Source: Brachionus rotundiformis (lineage: Eukaryota > Rotifera > Eurotatoria > Ploima > Brachionidae). Taken from it: a stretch of 64,000 bases of DNA. Both the position numbers and the translations under genes were made by a program. Positions 1 through 13,384 of this stretch are shown here, piece by piece. Positions within the stretch are counted from its first letter, which is position 1. Each line of letters starts with the position of its first letter. The stretch lies in contig JAESIW010000137.1 in the NCBI GenBank assembly GCA_016802295.1, positions 3,813,961 to 3,877,960 on the forward strand. Direction: 5' to 3'. The notes under the pieces were generated by a model that did no database searches, was not told where the DNA came from, and saw nothing but the letters and a program-made list of their open reading frames with translations.

Positions 1-1520
1 TTTATTTTTTAATTCAGAACAAGCTTAATCTAAATGCTCATGTAAATTACCATCAATAAGTGATCATGTTAATAATTGGAAAATTTGTTGATAAAATTTT
101 ACTACACAGTCTTTATTTTCATTAATATAAACTTTGATTAGAATAAAATTGTAATTAACTTTTAATTGAGTAAAGAAAGAGTATAAAATTTAATTTTTGA
201 TATTTAGAGCAACAAAATATTCAAATTAAGCTTGGAAAGAAAGGCAGGCTCGTGTCAGCTGCTCGAAAGTTCTCTATCTCTCTACATATATAAATTTTTT
301 GAGCTTTTGGAGGATCAAGCTATTGGTGACTGATTCACAACAAATGCTCCTCAACTAAAAATAATATTTACATATCTAATTATATTTTCTTAAACTAATT
401 CCATTGCCACAACAAAACTAATCAAGTAGATAATTAATTTTTGACTTGTGCACACTCATCAATAAACAAATGAAGAGATGGACACGCGTTCGAGTCAGTC
501 TAAGCCACTTAGCTTGCATTGACAAGCGTATCAACAGAAATCAATTTAATTGTCATTACAGACCAGATACACGAACTCAATGACAGATAGAAAAATACTT
601 AAGAAAGACATTAACCGTTGGCAACCAAGAAAAATCAATCTATTTTTCAAGACACCTTGTTGTACCAGGCATTTGTTTCAGGAAATGGTCTAATTGGTCT
701 GTAACAATAAGTGGACGGACGAAATGAATAAACATTTAATGAAATAGTTTATTAATTTAAGGAAATAAAAAAAAAACTCAATAAATAACTCATCGATTAG
801 TATTGATCTTCGCTAAGTTTAGCAAATCTCTTGATAATAGATCAAATCGGCCACTAGATGCCTATCTAGATCAGATTGGCTAGATTAAAAGCTAAAAAGT
901 GAAAATTCAAAAATTGTCGTTCCAACTAATTCCAATCGATCGGCTCAAATGAATGGAAAAACTTGTAGAAAATGCTATCACATATTGCCATCAAGCTATT
1001 ATGTCTATGTAATTAATTTTTCTTATCTGTTCGAGCCAAATGACTGGAAATAAAATTGATTTATTTGCTCACAACAACATGAAATGTCAACCAAGTCACG
1101 ATAGTGGCACTTGAACAACAACAACAATAACAACAACTAAAACAGAATGGCATATAATTAAAACTGTAATTTACTCTCAATGCTTCCGACTAATGTCGCT
1201 TTATTTAAGCAAGATAAATTAACTTGAAATTATTTAATTTAAGTAAGAAATCTGTCAGCCAAGTTGGTATCATCATGCAAATAGGCATAATTAAAATGAC
1301 ATTTTAATCTCATTTTCCTTTGTTTGATTGATAACTTAATTTTCAAGTGCGCATTCAGGTAGAAGCGGATATTTACAATTTTGGAAAATTTCAACAATCG
1401 GATGCAATTTTTGAAATAGGATAAGCCGATGGTAAATCTATCACAGATATACAAAGCTCTATTCAAAATGAAATTCTCACTCGTGATAATCTCTGATTAA
1501 ACAAGATTGGCAAGCGGTGG

Positions 1521-1580
1521 CGATGAGCATGAGCATGATGATGATGATGATAATGACAATGGCAGTGATGATGGTGGAAT
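1521..1580. repeat. GAT-type trinucleotide microsatellite
   Basis: Imperfect runs of GATGAG and GATGAT/GATAAT units. They create an artificial Ser-rich reading frame on the minus strand. Confidence 0.6.
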
Positions 1581-2550
1581 CAGCATTCGGCTTCTCTTAA
1601 CTCTCTCTTTTTTTTTTCTCTCTTCCATTTTAGCAAAACAATAAAATTTAGAATAATTAGGTTGCAAAATAATAAAAATCATATAAACCCTAATCACAAA
1701 GCGAACCGTAAATTCTAAATATTTACCTTAGGGAAACATAAAAAACAATATAAAACACGACAATGAACGGTTTTTTGTTTTATAAGCTATTTGTTCTTAA
1801 TAAGGCATCCTGAAGAAGTAAATAGGGCTGCTTTGTTTCATCTTTATATTTTAAAATGATCATGATGTCGATGATACCTGGGCTTTCTACAAGAGGGTTA
1901 TTCAACACAAGTGCATGACATTTTGGCAAATAGTCAATTGGCACGAAGAGCAAATTTCTGTTCGAATGCTTGCTTATCGGGATAAGCAAAGCCGGCTACA
2001 TGAGTGTGCGTATTTGCAAGTATTCCTTAAAGTATTCTCTATCCAAATATAGACAAACTAGAGACGGTAATTAGACATAAAGACTAATTTTATTTTATAG
2101 ATCAAAAGCTATTAGGTGGTTTCCCTTATTTGTCCCTATCATCTTAATTTTTATTTCATTTAAAATATATTTAATTGCTTCAACTTAAACTTTTTGTCAT
2201 GGCTTTGTGTCTATTCGTGTGTGTGAGCGAGAGAGAAAGAGCTAGCCGCGCTATTCTTAATCACCTCATGCTTGAGTACGCACCGAGACCGATCAAGTAC
2301 AGGGCTCCGAGTTTAAGTGGTGATTTAGAACAAATCAAGTTTATTTACTCATCACTTGAGCTTTTTATTCTTATCTTAGACTTTTAAATGGCTAATATTG
2401 TTTTATCTTTGTCATTATGATAAGAAAATCTAAGCTCAAGCGTCTTAGAGTCGCCCTCAATGGCCTCGGTCTCGACTCGTCTGCCATTCAACCTCAAAAG
2501 CAATAAAGATAACAATCTTGGACATTTATTATTTGGCAAGTAATTGCTAA

Positions 2551-3268
2551 AAAGCAATAAAAAATCAGCGCTATTGCATGCTGGATTTGTTGCTATTTGC
2601 CAATGAGCCACTTGATTAGCAAAAAATTAGGCATTTTAATCTATTTTTTTATTCTTATTTACTCCTTGTGCAGCTTGGAGATGCTCGTCTTCTTTCTTAG
2701 TGCCTCCTGAGCGGAGGTTCCGATTTGGCAAAGAAGTGACTGCGTCAAGTTGAACATCTAAGCCGGTCCCTCATTTTTAATGAAAGGACTCCGTACTACA
2801 GAGATATGGTACCACTTTCCCTCAAATAAAATTAACCACAAATAGAAGAAACTTGCTTTATTCGAATTTTTTATTTATAAAATAATTAAGAGAAAATTTT
2901 CCACGGCAGTTCCGCGTGGCGGGGTCTTCTTTTCAACCCTCTTATTAAAATTTAAATTATATGAAGCATTTCAAAAAATATTAAGTTAGAATTAGGTATT
3001 TGATAAAAGTATAAGATAAGTTTGATTTTTTCATGTCCCTAGTAGAAGAGAGAATTTTTTCTTAAATTTTAAATGGAATATTTTGTTGAGCTTTCTTATA
3101 ATTGATGAAATGCGGTAAGATTTGTGCTCTAGCGGAGATCGAACCTTCGATTATCTGCTTGTATGACCTCTGTTAAGCAATAAACAATCAGCGCTATTGC
3201 ATGCTGGATTTGTTGCTATTTGGCAATCACGAAACAAGTGCCACTTGATTAGCAAAAAATTAGGCTTT
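2551..3268. repeat. direct repeat flanking a 540-bp insert with a tRNA-like B box
   Basis: A block of about 85 bp (2551-2636) recurs in direct orientation at 3175-3268. It is nearly identical except for about 12 extra bases in the second copy and scattered substitutions. Between the copies (2637-3174) lies different sequence, richer in G+C at both ends. On the minus strand at 3145-3131 it contains GGTTCGATCTCCGCT, which resembles the RNA polymerase III B box of tRNAs and tRNA-derived SINEs. No complete tRNA cloverleaf or clear A box was found. The part around 2913-2945 also resembles 27130-27160. The likeliest reading is a repeat insertion with a segmental duplication. Confidence 0.4.
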
Positions 3269-3825
3269 TTATTTTATCTCCTCTCAAATCTTATTAACAA
3301 ATAGGCAATTGATTATGCATCGGCGTCTTGTTACAAGCTAATAAATGTCAATATTTCAAATTAAGGTATATTAGAGATGCACTTGAATTTGGAATTAAGA
3401 TTTGTAGCTTAATATGAGATCAAGCGGATATGATCGATCTAAGTCTTAATTTCTAATGATACCCATGCCACTTGAGTTTGAGAAACTTGAACATAAAATA
3501 AATAAATAAATCACTAATTGTTTCTTAAACAGAAAAGCAACAAATATAATTACATTATCTTCTACTTAATTATTGGACTAATTTAGTATGTAAATTAATT
3601 AATTTATTTGGCCAAAATTAAATCAACCAATAAGTTTGATTATTTGGTTCTTAAGTCTTATTAATTTAACTGGTTGCTCACAAAACACTTTTCCATTAGA
3701 TTTTAGATTTTCAACACACAAATCAATCACTCGGCTTGGAAATTAAAAAAAGAAACAGAAGCGTTGTCAATGCCTATTTTCCATTTAAAATTGGCAAATT
3801 TTTATTTTTAGCAAATAGAATTCAT

Positions 3826-3873
3826 GAGAGAAAAGAGAGAGAGAGAGAGGAAAATATGTAGAGAGTAAGAGGG
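3826..3873. repeat. GA-rich microsatellite
   Basis: A run of GAGAGA units degenerating into GAGAGTAAGAGGG. Confidence 0.6.
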
Positions 3874-4105
3874 AAAGACGTAGAGGCATCAAAATATTTT
3901 AGTTGGTTGTAGTGCTGCAATAAAGATAATGGACTTGTCAATAATCTTGTTATTTGATATAAAACCAACAAATGCTTTTTTATTTGTTGTTTTTCTATCA
4001 TTATAATACACATACAATGAAGAGAAAGAAAACAAAATAGATAAATTCTTTCTCTATTTCTAGAAATTTTGATTTTTATTACGACACAATTAATGGCGTC
4101 TCCCA

Positions 4106-4237
4106 ATGGAGCAAGCCCCGAGCAAGTCTAATTGCCAAGCTATTTCCCACGAACAACAAGCTCTGTTGCGCAATATGCAGGCCGAGCTAAACAAGCTAGG
4201 CACTTGGAGCTGTTGCTCGTTTCCAATCCATTGCTAG
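4106..4237 (+). CDS. candidate 43-aa small ORF in a GC-richer island (unrecognised)
   Basis: A complete ATG-to-TAG frame of 43 codons. It begins M-E-Q-A-P-S-K-S-N-C, has a Gln/Leu-rich middle (HEQQALLRNM) and ends in a Cys-containing tail (TWSCCSFPIHC). Its codons contain far more G and C than the surrounding DNA, which is why it stands out. An overlapping 12-codon frame starts at 4094. No family is recognised, no splice partner is evident, and the island could equally be conserved non-coding DNA near Tbx2/3. Confidence 0.2.
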   Translation: MEQAPSKSNCQAISHEQQALLRNMQAELNKLGTWSCCSFPIHC

Positions 4238-6025
4238 CTACGACTACGATCACGTATTCATAAATATCAAAGTGTGTCTATAGGGAAATGAAGATTCCAA
4301 ATAGATAAGTCAAAGCCTACATGCTAACCCTTGATTTCGCTAGACTAAATAGATGAGCAAATATGCAAATCAATTAGTAGACATTTTTTTAGTGTTGCTA
4401 CATTTAGATCTTTGTAGATGAACATTTTTTTATTCAAAAAAATAGATAAACAAACAGAGATAATAGAATATTTTATTTGCTTTAATAGCTTTTAATTTAA
4501 TAATAATGAGTCTCTAGGAGGCCACTATAGCTCTAGTCTCTCACATTAATCGATTTGTACATATTTAAATACGAATTAACAATTAGTAACATTTTTTTTA
4601 AGCTAGTTTGCCAAGCTTATATGCTTTACCTTTTTGGTGGCGCGCATTGTGCTGCACATATCTGAACGTGTTGAGCAACAACACGAAAACAAGCATTAAA
4701 GAGACTTTATTTTTATTTTTCTCTCTCCTTTTTTCTTTATAATTGAAGCGTTTATAATATAAAATGCAAATTAAGAAAAAAAAATTAGCTCTTTGGCTTA
4801 ACAGCACAGGTCCCTAGCGACACAAATTAGTCAAATTAAGTTTTGTTTGATAGAGAATAAGAGAAAAAACCAGCTTCCAAAATCAAACAAACACTGCTAA
4901 TTGCTTTGAACAAGTTTGTTGGTTTTTGAGTTGGCACTGAAGGCTTCCAGCCTAGTTCGCCCGCTCTGAGCCTGCAATCCAAATTTTATTTTCACAGGTA
5001 TGGGCTCTCAGGTTGCCATACAAGTCGCTTCGACTATGGAAATATGGCAAATTAATTCTCTAAAAGCTTTGAGAGCTCTGTTTACGGTCTGTTGGTCTTG
5101 GGCTTGGCAAATTTCAGATTGGGAGATTGTGCAAAGGTAAATTTGAGCAAAAAGCCATTAATGTAAGTGATTCTTTCAAGAGTTTGACATATCTCAAAGT
5201 CGGGCAGAGGAGGAGATCGATTTTAGTCGAATTATTGACATAAATTTGATTGGCTTGGCATACACAAACTTAATTACTGACTCATTAATAATTAAATAAA
5301 GCCAAGAACAGCCAATCGTAATTAAAAAACTAATCAACCAATCAACTAAAATGTTTAATATTTGAAAATCAAATAAATAATATAAAGTAAAGTGTTAATT
5401 TTAGTTGGATGAAGAATTGTTAAATTTTGAAAAATATATATTTTTCAAAAATATAATTATAGATATTTAACTCCACCTAAAGTTGTTTTTTTCGAATTAA
5501 AAATCTCAAATTTAAATTGTTTTATATGTATTTTTTTGTTTTATTATTTCTTTTGAAAAAATAGTCAAAAAATATATATAAAATAGAAAGAGAGTTTTAT
5601 TTTGTTTCTAATACCTCGTAATTCTTGTTAATTTCAATCGTAAAAGATTAGCTATAAATATTTGTGTTATCTATTTGAATAGTGGGCTAGATAAGAGACT
5701 AGAGAGCGAAACGATGACAACAACAATGACAAAAATAATATCTAAACATTTAATAAGTTCAAATATGCGATAGACTTATCCGCAATTACATCCATCTTAA
5801 TAGGTGAACAGTTGTAACTTTAGATAATCTCTGTACATATAAAAATATCTTGATTAGTAATTGCATGCTAATTTGGCAAAAAATTACGCGCTTTTAAATA
5901 ACTACTATCATTTACTTTTTATTTTTCATGTTTATAACATTGTCTATTTTGATTTTAAATGTTAATTTCTTTTTCAGATAAGGAAAAAATATATAATTTT
6001 TTTTTAATTGAAAAAAATTAAATCA

Positions 6026-8352
6026 ATGTCAATGGTAGTTAATAGCGGACCATCGCCAAAATCAGCGCAAAACATGTCAGTTCGTTCACTAGGCTTTCAG
6101 TCACCGTACAGTCCGGCATTCGCCAACATAGCAGCACTAATGGCCCAGCAGCAAATGAGTCAAAGTCGGCCGGAGCTGTCCAATTTTCTCAGTGCCATGA
6201 CCAATCCCTTTCTTATGCTGTCGCAAAACCAGTACCGTTCGGGCAGAGGGGACCTGATGCAACCATTCGGTGCACCGCCGAGCACTCTGCCCATATCACC
6301 ATCAAGCTCGTCGTCCTCCTCTTCATCATCCATTTCATGCAAATCGTCGTCGCAGGCCCACGCCAAGCCCATCTCACCCAACTCATCCAAAATTAGCTCC
6401 AATCCGTCCATGAACGGAGACACGTCCGATCAAGACTACAAGGTAGAGCTTATTGACAAAGATTTGTGGGACCAATTTTACCGCAATGGCACAGAAATGG
6501 TCATTACCAAGTCTGGACGGTAAATAGTTTTGTTTTATAATGGCTTAGACTAGATAAATAGATTAAGTGCTTCTACATTAAGCTAATTGCTTTAATGTTT
6601 AATATTTTTTTATTATCATTAAATTAAACATTCGGCTCTTGTCAAACAAAATAAAATAATTTTTATATTTTTTTAAATAAAATACAACAAAACAAGGTTA
6701 ATTTTATATTTTGTTTAAATTTGTTTAGACGCATGTTTCCAGCATTCAAAGTAAAAGTGAGTGGATTGGACAAGAGAGCCAAGTACATACTATTGATGGA
6801 CGTAATACCGGCGGACGATTGTCGTTACAAGTTTCACAACTCAAAATGGATGGTAGCTGGCAAAGCTGATCCCGAGATGCCCAAACGCATGTACATACAT
6901 CCTGATTCACCTGCCACTGGCGAACAATGGATGTCCAAAAATGTCTCATTTCACAAGCTCAAGCTTACCAACAATATTCAGGACAAACACGGATTTGTAA
7001 GTGAATTAACACATTGGTAAACCAGCATTTTTGGCTAATTATTTCCTAAATTTTCCAGACTATCTTGAATTCAATGCACAAGTATCAGCCAAGATTTCAC
7101 ATAGTCAAACAAAGCGATGTCATGAGACTGCCATGGAGTGATTTTAAAACATTTGTATTCAAAGAAACTGAATTTATTGCAGTGACAGCTTACCAAAATG
7201 AAAGAATAACTCAGCTTAAAATTGACCACAATCCATTTGCCAAAGGTTTTAGGGACAATGGCCAAGGAAAAAGAGACAAAAAGTAATATTAGAAAAAAAG
7301 ATTTGTTTAAATTTTATTTTAAATTAATTTGGTCAATTTGTAGAAGAATTGTGCCAAATTCATCAATGAATGGTAGTCCGTATGGTCAGATGTCGGCTAA
7401 CTTTATCCCCAATCATGGATTTATGAATGCATCGCATCAGTCCACCTTCGACACTCGATACGGTCATCAGAGTGACCTGGTCAATAGGAGAAATGATAGC
7501 GAGGACGAAATTGAGGAGAACGATGAAGAGGACGACAATGAGAACGAAAAGACCAGGAGTAGATCAAGATCTAGAAGCAGCACGTCCAGTCCGACAAGAC
7601 AGTATTCGGCCAAGAGACAAAAATGCGAGCCTTCTGTATCTGTTTCACCAAAACCGCTATCTGCACCCAACATGCCCTTCATGTACAATCAGTATACAAT
7701 TCCAAACCAGCATTTCAACCCGTTTGCACAGTTCGAACAGCAGAAATACTTTCCGTTCACCGGACTAATGCCCCACTTGGCTCACAATCAGCTAGCTGGC
7801 GACACCAAGCCCAAGAGTCAAAGTTCCAAGCCGAAGTGTTCATTTGACATTGAGTCGTTGATTGAGAACAAACACGAGGACCCATCGCGTCCAGATAACC
7901 AAACAGCATTGTCAACTAGCTCGTCAGATCTAAGCTCAAATTCGTCATGTACAAATTCTCCATTTAAAAGTTCGGACATGAACTTGTTGATGCCGAATCA
8001 GCCGGCGTTTAATTCGTTTTCACCCGAAGCCTTTTATCTTTTAGTAGCCAAGTATCAGAATTTAATAAGTGCTCAAAATCAGACACAAAACGAAGCGGCT
8101 AAACTTTTTTCGCCAAGTAGTCACATGCCGAAAAAAGAAATGGAACCCAAAGATGAAGATGAAGAAGAGTTGGCGCACAGCGATGAGGAACAGGACGAGT
8201 CTGCCTTCGAAGAGGAGAACAAATCAAGTGATAACCAAGAGACTAAAGATGACACAGACGATAAACAAGTTTGTGTTGATGACGAAATAGCAGGCAGCAT
8301 AGAGGCAGAAAATAGCTTTGAAAAGATAGAAAGTGATATGAATCAGATATGA
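6026..8352 (+). CDS. T-box transcription factor, Tbx2/3 subfamily
   Basis: DNA-binding transcription factor acting in the nucleus; Tbx2/3 (insect optomotor-blind) proteins are mainly developmental repressors. Four exons are inferred: 6026-6519, 6729-6996, 7059-7282 and 7344-8352, with introns of 209, 62 and 61 bp and consistent phases, giving 664 aa. The T-box covers about residues 141-326. It includes GTEMVITKSGRRMFP across the first junction, YILLMDVIPADDCRYKFH, WMVAGKADPEMPKRMYIHP and ITQLKIDHNPFAKGFRDNG, and these read as Tbx2/3 rather than Brachyury, Tbx1 or Tbx4/5. The N-terminal region is Ala/Met/Ser-rich with a polyserine run. After the T-box come an Arg/Ser repeat and a strongly acidic C-terminus. 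The first in-frame ATG is at 6026. An acceptor-like site at 5977 suggests a 5'UTR intron or trans-splicing. Confidence 0.95.
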
Positions 8353-11300
8353 TGTGAAAAAAATTTTTTTTTTATTTTTTTATAAACTTAAGTTCCATTA
8401 AAATTTACAGCTAAATGTTTTCATAATTTTTTTAAAACAAAGGAACACTTTTGGACAATCATAAGTTATATATTTTTTTTTGTTACGAAACATATTATTA
8501 TTTTCTAAATGTTTAAAAAAAAAGTGAGTTTTAAATGGAATCTCAGCTATTTGAAGATTTTTTTACATTGTAACATAAATCATATATCTGTTTTTTTTAA
8601 TCGTTTTTACCTTTTAATTTAAATTTTGAATAAAATTTTGATAAAATATCCAAAATTTTCTTTGGAAAAAAAATCAATCACTCAAGTGTGTGTGTGTTTG
8701 GTTAAATTTTATTTTCAAAAAATTTTTAAATTATTCATCTTGTTTAAGTTTAATTTTATCTTAATAGAACTTTGGATCGGAGTGAAAGCAATGACTAAAT
8801 TTGCTTAAGTTGAGTGTGTCTGGCAAATATTCCAATCTAAATTCTAAAGAATATTGAGATAGCAAAGCATATCTTTGAAAAACTAAAAATAAAGAGACAG
8901 CCTAGGCCTGCAATCACCCTTGTGACATATCACTGCTTATCTCTTAGTAAACAATGATTAAGTAAGTGTTTTGTTTGTTCAGAAAAGTTTGAAGCGTCAA
9001 CACACTCAACTTTTTTTTGTTTTTTTTATCAACTTTTTTCTCAAATAAGAATTTAATCTTCAAGTCTATTAAAGTTTGCTCAAGATTTTAGTAAATATTA
9101 GATAAATTATATTTTGACAAATTTTAACAAATAGTTATTAACATTTGAAAAAATTCAAAATCCATAATAAAACTTAAATATTAATTGTCTTAATTTAACG
9201 ATTATTGCTGAACTAAAATATACAGTTTCTAATCCCCATGGTAAACACATACTCAAAATAGAAAAAAAATTAACATTGTCACATTTAGGTAAAAAATGTT
9301 CTAGGCAAAAATTTGAATTTTTTTAATTATAATTTAATTAATAACAATATACGGCTATATTTAACTTTTAGAAGCATTTAACCTACTAATCGTTTCATTT
9401 AATTCAACAAAATCAACGATTATCGTGTCAAATTTAATTGATTGTAAATATTGGTCTTTAAGAGACAGAAAAGTTTTACTTGTACTTCTCTAGGTACTTG
9501 AAGCATTTTGAGAATTTGTAACGTTTCTTAATTACAAATATATTTCAATAAGTTAATCTAGTTTTAAGTGGTCTTAATGAGATTTTGTCCACGAAAAGAA
9601 CAAAATGACAAAGTATGCTTTAGTTGCCTATTTGCATAGCAATTTAGAGTCAATTCAAAGAGCTAGAGATCAACTAGACCAGGCCGAGCAATCTGAGTAT
9701 TAATCTTGATTGTGTGCAGCGTATAAACTCGCCATATTGACGATTTTTAAAGCTTTTTTATAAATTGGAATTTTCTTTTCAATTAAAATTTGACATTTTT
9801 CTAAGCAAATCTGTTCTAAGTATTTCTTATTTTAGATTTTAATTTGCACGCAATATTCGATTAAATTAAATTGAACATAAATTTTAATTAACTTTTTTTT
9901 TCTTAAAAGAAAAGAAGACATAAACTTTCATAAATGTTTTGAGAAAAAAACACTGTCATATATCAATTTATATTTATTATTTGTCTTAAAAATCAAACAT
10001 CAATTTCGATAAAATAAAAAACCTTTTTTTATCATTAAAATATCTTAAACATCATTTTAGTAGCAATAAACTCAATTAAAACAAATATGCATTTTAATTT
10101 TAATTTTGTTGTGTTTTTTTGATAACAAACTATCAAAATTTATGTTTTAGTCAAATAGCTTTGTTTTAAATTTTATTTTTTAAACGCAAAAATAAATCTT
10201 TTTTCTTCAATATCAAAATTTTATATTTTCATATTAAACTTTTAAAATATTTAGTTTTTACTTTATAAAAGCTGATAATTCTAATATCCAGTTGAAAAAA
10301 AATCTTATCAATTTGAACAGAATCAAGCCATTCTTTATATTTTAAAATCTAATATATTCTAAATTCTTTTAAAATTTTTTTAAAAACTATCTAATCATAT
10401 TTTATTGTTTTCTTTCAGCATACCCATCTAAGTAAATTGAAGCTAAGCAATTATTTGAATAAAAGTTCCAAAATTTTAAATATTTAAGTTTTTTTCCCAA
10501 AATCGAAATGATTATAAGAAATGCATTTAAAAAAAATTATTTACTTTTTTATCATCAAAATTAATAAAAGATATTAAAATGATTAAAATTTTTAGTTGAC
10601 AAAAGCAATAATATCAAAAATAAATAGAAAAAACTGATTAAATCACTTTAAAATATTCAGAATAAAATGATACCGAAACGCAGGGAATAATTTTGAGCAT
10701 GCAACCAAGTGTGGTGATGAAGTCTTTGATGTTGGTATCAACAAGTATATCCGGCTTCTCGCTTTCCGATTTGAATCAGCTCATCGATCTCGAAAGCGAA
10801 GCTTGTAATTAGGCAGATTGGGAACACAGATTACAAATCGGTTAAGTAACGCGATGTTTACTTTCCGAATATTTTAAATTCAAATTAGTCCTACTCTGAT
10901 TGAAGTTAATAATTAAAAATTCAAAATTTACACACTCAGCTTGTCACTCATAAAACTCTGTCGGAGGTTTATTCTTAGCTTTATTGCTCAAGTTAAATTT
11001 AGCATGTAATTAACTCTGGAACATTATAGTCCTGAAGGCACCAGTAACAATAAGAAAATTAATTAAGTGTAAAAATTGAAATTAAATTAAATATTTATTG
11101 TCGTGAAACGAGCTTAGGCAAAACAATGAGATAATAATACTGTGCAATGATCGCGGATTATTTCAAATAGCTCTAAGGTAGAAATAATTAGCTTGACATG
11201 GATATAAACTCACAAGCCGTTAAATCAATTTATGTACTTGTTTTTGATTATTTTGTCTATCTTTTGTTGTAAAAGTCAACACAAGGATTTAATCTTTGAA

Positions 11301-11754
11301 CATACAATCAAGCGAGGAAATACTTAATGAGTAAATATTTGCTGCGATTATTTGTTTTATGATCCGTAACAATTGTCACATGAAAACAAATCAAAACAAT
11401 AAAATAATGAAAAAATATAAATTAATTTTGATCCTACCTTTTGATACGAAATTAATTTCTATTTTGTTTAAATAATTTGAGTTTGTTAAATCTTTAAATA
11501 AAAAAATTTAATCTTTTTACATTATTGAATTTAAATATTTAAAATCAAATTAAAATATTCTTTAAAATTGTTTTTTTTTTTCTAAATAAAATTTTGACTT
11601 TTAAAACTAAACTGAAGAGATGTAAACAAATCAGCAACAAAATAGAATTCTTTTTAGACCCAAAAAAGCTAATTTGGTATTAATTAGCTTCTATCTAGAA
11701 ATTAAAAAAATTTTATTAATTATATATAATAATAATTACAACGGGTTAACTATA
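8353..11754. other. AT-rich intergenic DNA with one GC-richer island
   Basis: The Tbx2/3 3' flank is homopolymer-rich with an AATAAA near 8627. Most of the stretch is simple AT-rich sequence without credible exons. Two islands stand out by composition: 9560-9740 and about 10680-10870. The latter contains short open frames on both strands (37 codons from an ATG near 10700 on the plus strand). None matches a family I recognise. Distal regulatory elements of Tbx2/3 or decayed repeats are both possible. Confidence 0.4.
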
Positions 11755-12005
11755 AAGCAAGTTTTTGCCTGCTATGGAAGCAGTTCCCATTTTGAAGACT
11801 CCTGAGCCGTCTAATCTTTTCTTGGAGATGTTTTTGTTTCTGGATGCGACAGTCTCTGTTGTTAAATTGTTCGAATGTTTATTTAGCAGAAAATTTTCCC
11901 TCTATCCATTCTTGGTGAACTGCTTTTCCAGACGGTGCATGTTTCCGAAAACGCTCCGCGCATTTTTAATAAGTGATCTTACCGTATACTCTTGCAAATA
12001 AGCGC
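11755..12005 (-). pseudogene. coding-like relic, unidentified
   Basis: The base composition rises sharply and the minus strand reads as protein-like sequence (for example LIKNARSVFGNMHRLEKQF, then NNLTTETVASRNKN) interrupted by stops. The plus-strand frame of 78 codons over the same DNA begins without an ATG and looks like its shadow. I could not assign a family; a decayed transposable-element fragment is most likely. Confidence 0.25.
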
Positions 12006-12279
12006 CACAAAAATCATGTCTTAATTGAAGAATTTAAACCCTTATGATAGAAAACTTTCTTCAAATTAAATATTTTATAAAGATCTAAGTATGCTTTACA
12101 AGAAAGCAACATAGATAGAACTAAGCCATTTTTGAATAGCTAATAAAAAGGGGGTCTTATGGGGGGGTTAATATTGACACTTATTTGCAAGGGAATACAG
12201 TATTTTATCTTTGCTTATTTTATATATTTATTTTAAATTATATAAATTAATAATTTGATTTAATTTTAAGTAAGTATAC

Positions 12280-12480
12280 TTATTGACTCACTGGCCTGAA
12301 ATTATTGAAAAGCAAATCAGAACCATTATGTCAATAACAGAAGAATAAAAGAAAATGAGACGAAAATGAGATGGGGAGAAGCAAGGATAAAGGCAAAAGA
12401 TTGGTTTTGGCGAAAATTAAAAGACCCTATGCTCCACTGGGAATAAATAAGAAAAAAAATATTGACTAGATTGAAACAAA
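12280..12480 (+). mobile_element. LINE ORF2 C-terminal relic
   Basis: Starts with HWPE and ends with AKDWFWRKLKDPM then LHWE before a stop. This layout is the C-terminal tail of RTE/Nimb-like non-LTR retrotransposon ORF2 proteins, where a WP motif is followed downstream by a D-R-x-x-W-R tail and a short 'ALCSTG'-like end. The same family seems to be present at 36180-36640 (the HWPE part) and 44380-44497 (the tail). Frames are broken and the reverse transcriptase is absent. Confidence 0.4.
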
Positions 12481-13384
12481 ATGAGTTTTCTTGTCTAACA
12501 TGACAAGGGATTTTAACGAAAAATTTTTTTAATTAATAGTAATAATTGTAAGTTACAGCAAGTATTGCAATTGAAGCTAGACGAACAAAAAATGATAAAA
12601 AGCTTATTAAACTGGGCTTATCATCAATTTATTTATTTTGATTAAAATTTTAAAAAATCTAATTCTTAAATATATAATAATTAATAATTTTTTCAATGAT
12701 TTATTTGATTGTTATAAATTACTTTAACCTACATTTTTTCTTCTCAGAATTAAGTAAGACTTTACTAATTTGAAGATCACCTTAGCAATATAGCGGCTTT
12801 TTTAATAGCTAATTATTTTTTTCTTATCATAAGAAATTAAACATAGTTTTTTAAATTCCCCAAAAATTGCATGTATAAAAGTACAATAGAATCTAAAATA
12901 ACATGATTTAAAATTTAAAAATAGCTAATTAGGCTTTTATTAAACCTCTATTATTCTGAATATATTAAATAAAAATCAAAATAATAAATTTTTGCTTAAT
13001 ATATTTAAATTTCATTTTTTAATTTAAAAAAATAAAATAAAAACATTGATTTCAAAATTTAAAAGATTAATATCAATTTAATTAATTTGCATCCTTTATT
13101 CTTAAATTACTCGATCAAGTCTGGTTTTATTGCATGAATAAAAAATTTAGACGACAGGCGGAATATAGTATTTGATTAGAATATCTTAAATGATTTTCAA
13201 AAATTAAATAATTTTAATTGTTTTAATTTATTGATTTTTTATACTAAAGAAAAAAATTATATACTATATTCATATGAATATCGTATGTCTTTTTGATTTT
13301 TATTTTCAAATTATTTGGCTAAAAAGTGATCATAAAATTACACATATTTTTTTAAATTGACTTTAATTAAAAAATAATATTTAG

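Larger units (their letters stand above)
1..5975. other. gene-free 5' flank of Tbx2/3
   Basis: No convincing protein gene is visible in these 6 kb. The stretch looks richer in G+C than the DNA after 9 kb and is dense in mixed-sequence blocks, as often seen around developmental transcription-factor genes; a regulatory role is inference. A minus-strand open stretch at 1780-1986 looks weakly protein-like but has no ATG at its start and was not recognised. A polypyrimidine-CAG acceptor at about 5966-5977 lies just before the Tbx2/3 start codon, so the first transcribed exon, or a trans-spliced leader, could lie in or beyond this region. Confidence 0.5.

Noticed and set aside
3131..3145. tRNA gene on the minus strand
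   Set aside because: Only a B-box-like motif is present; no acceptor stem, anticodon loop or A box could be folded by eye.
6008..6025. Upstream start for Tbx2/3
   Set aside because: It begins with TTG in A-rich leader; the first in-frame ATG is at 6026.
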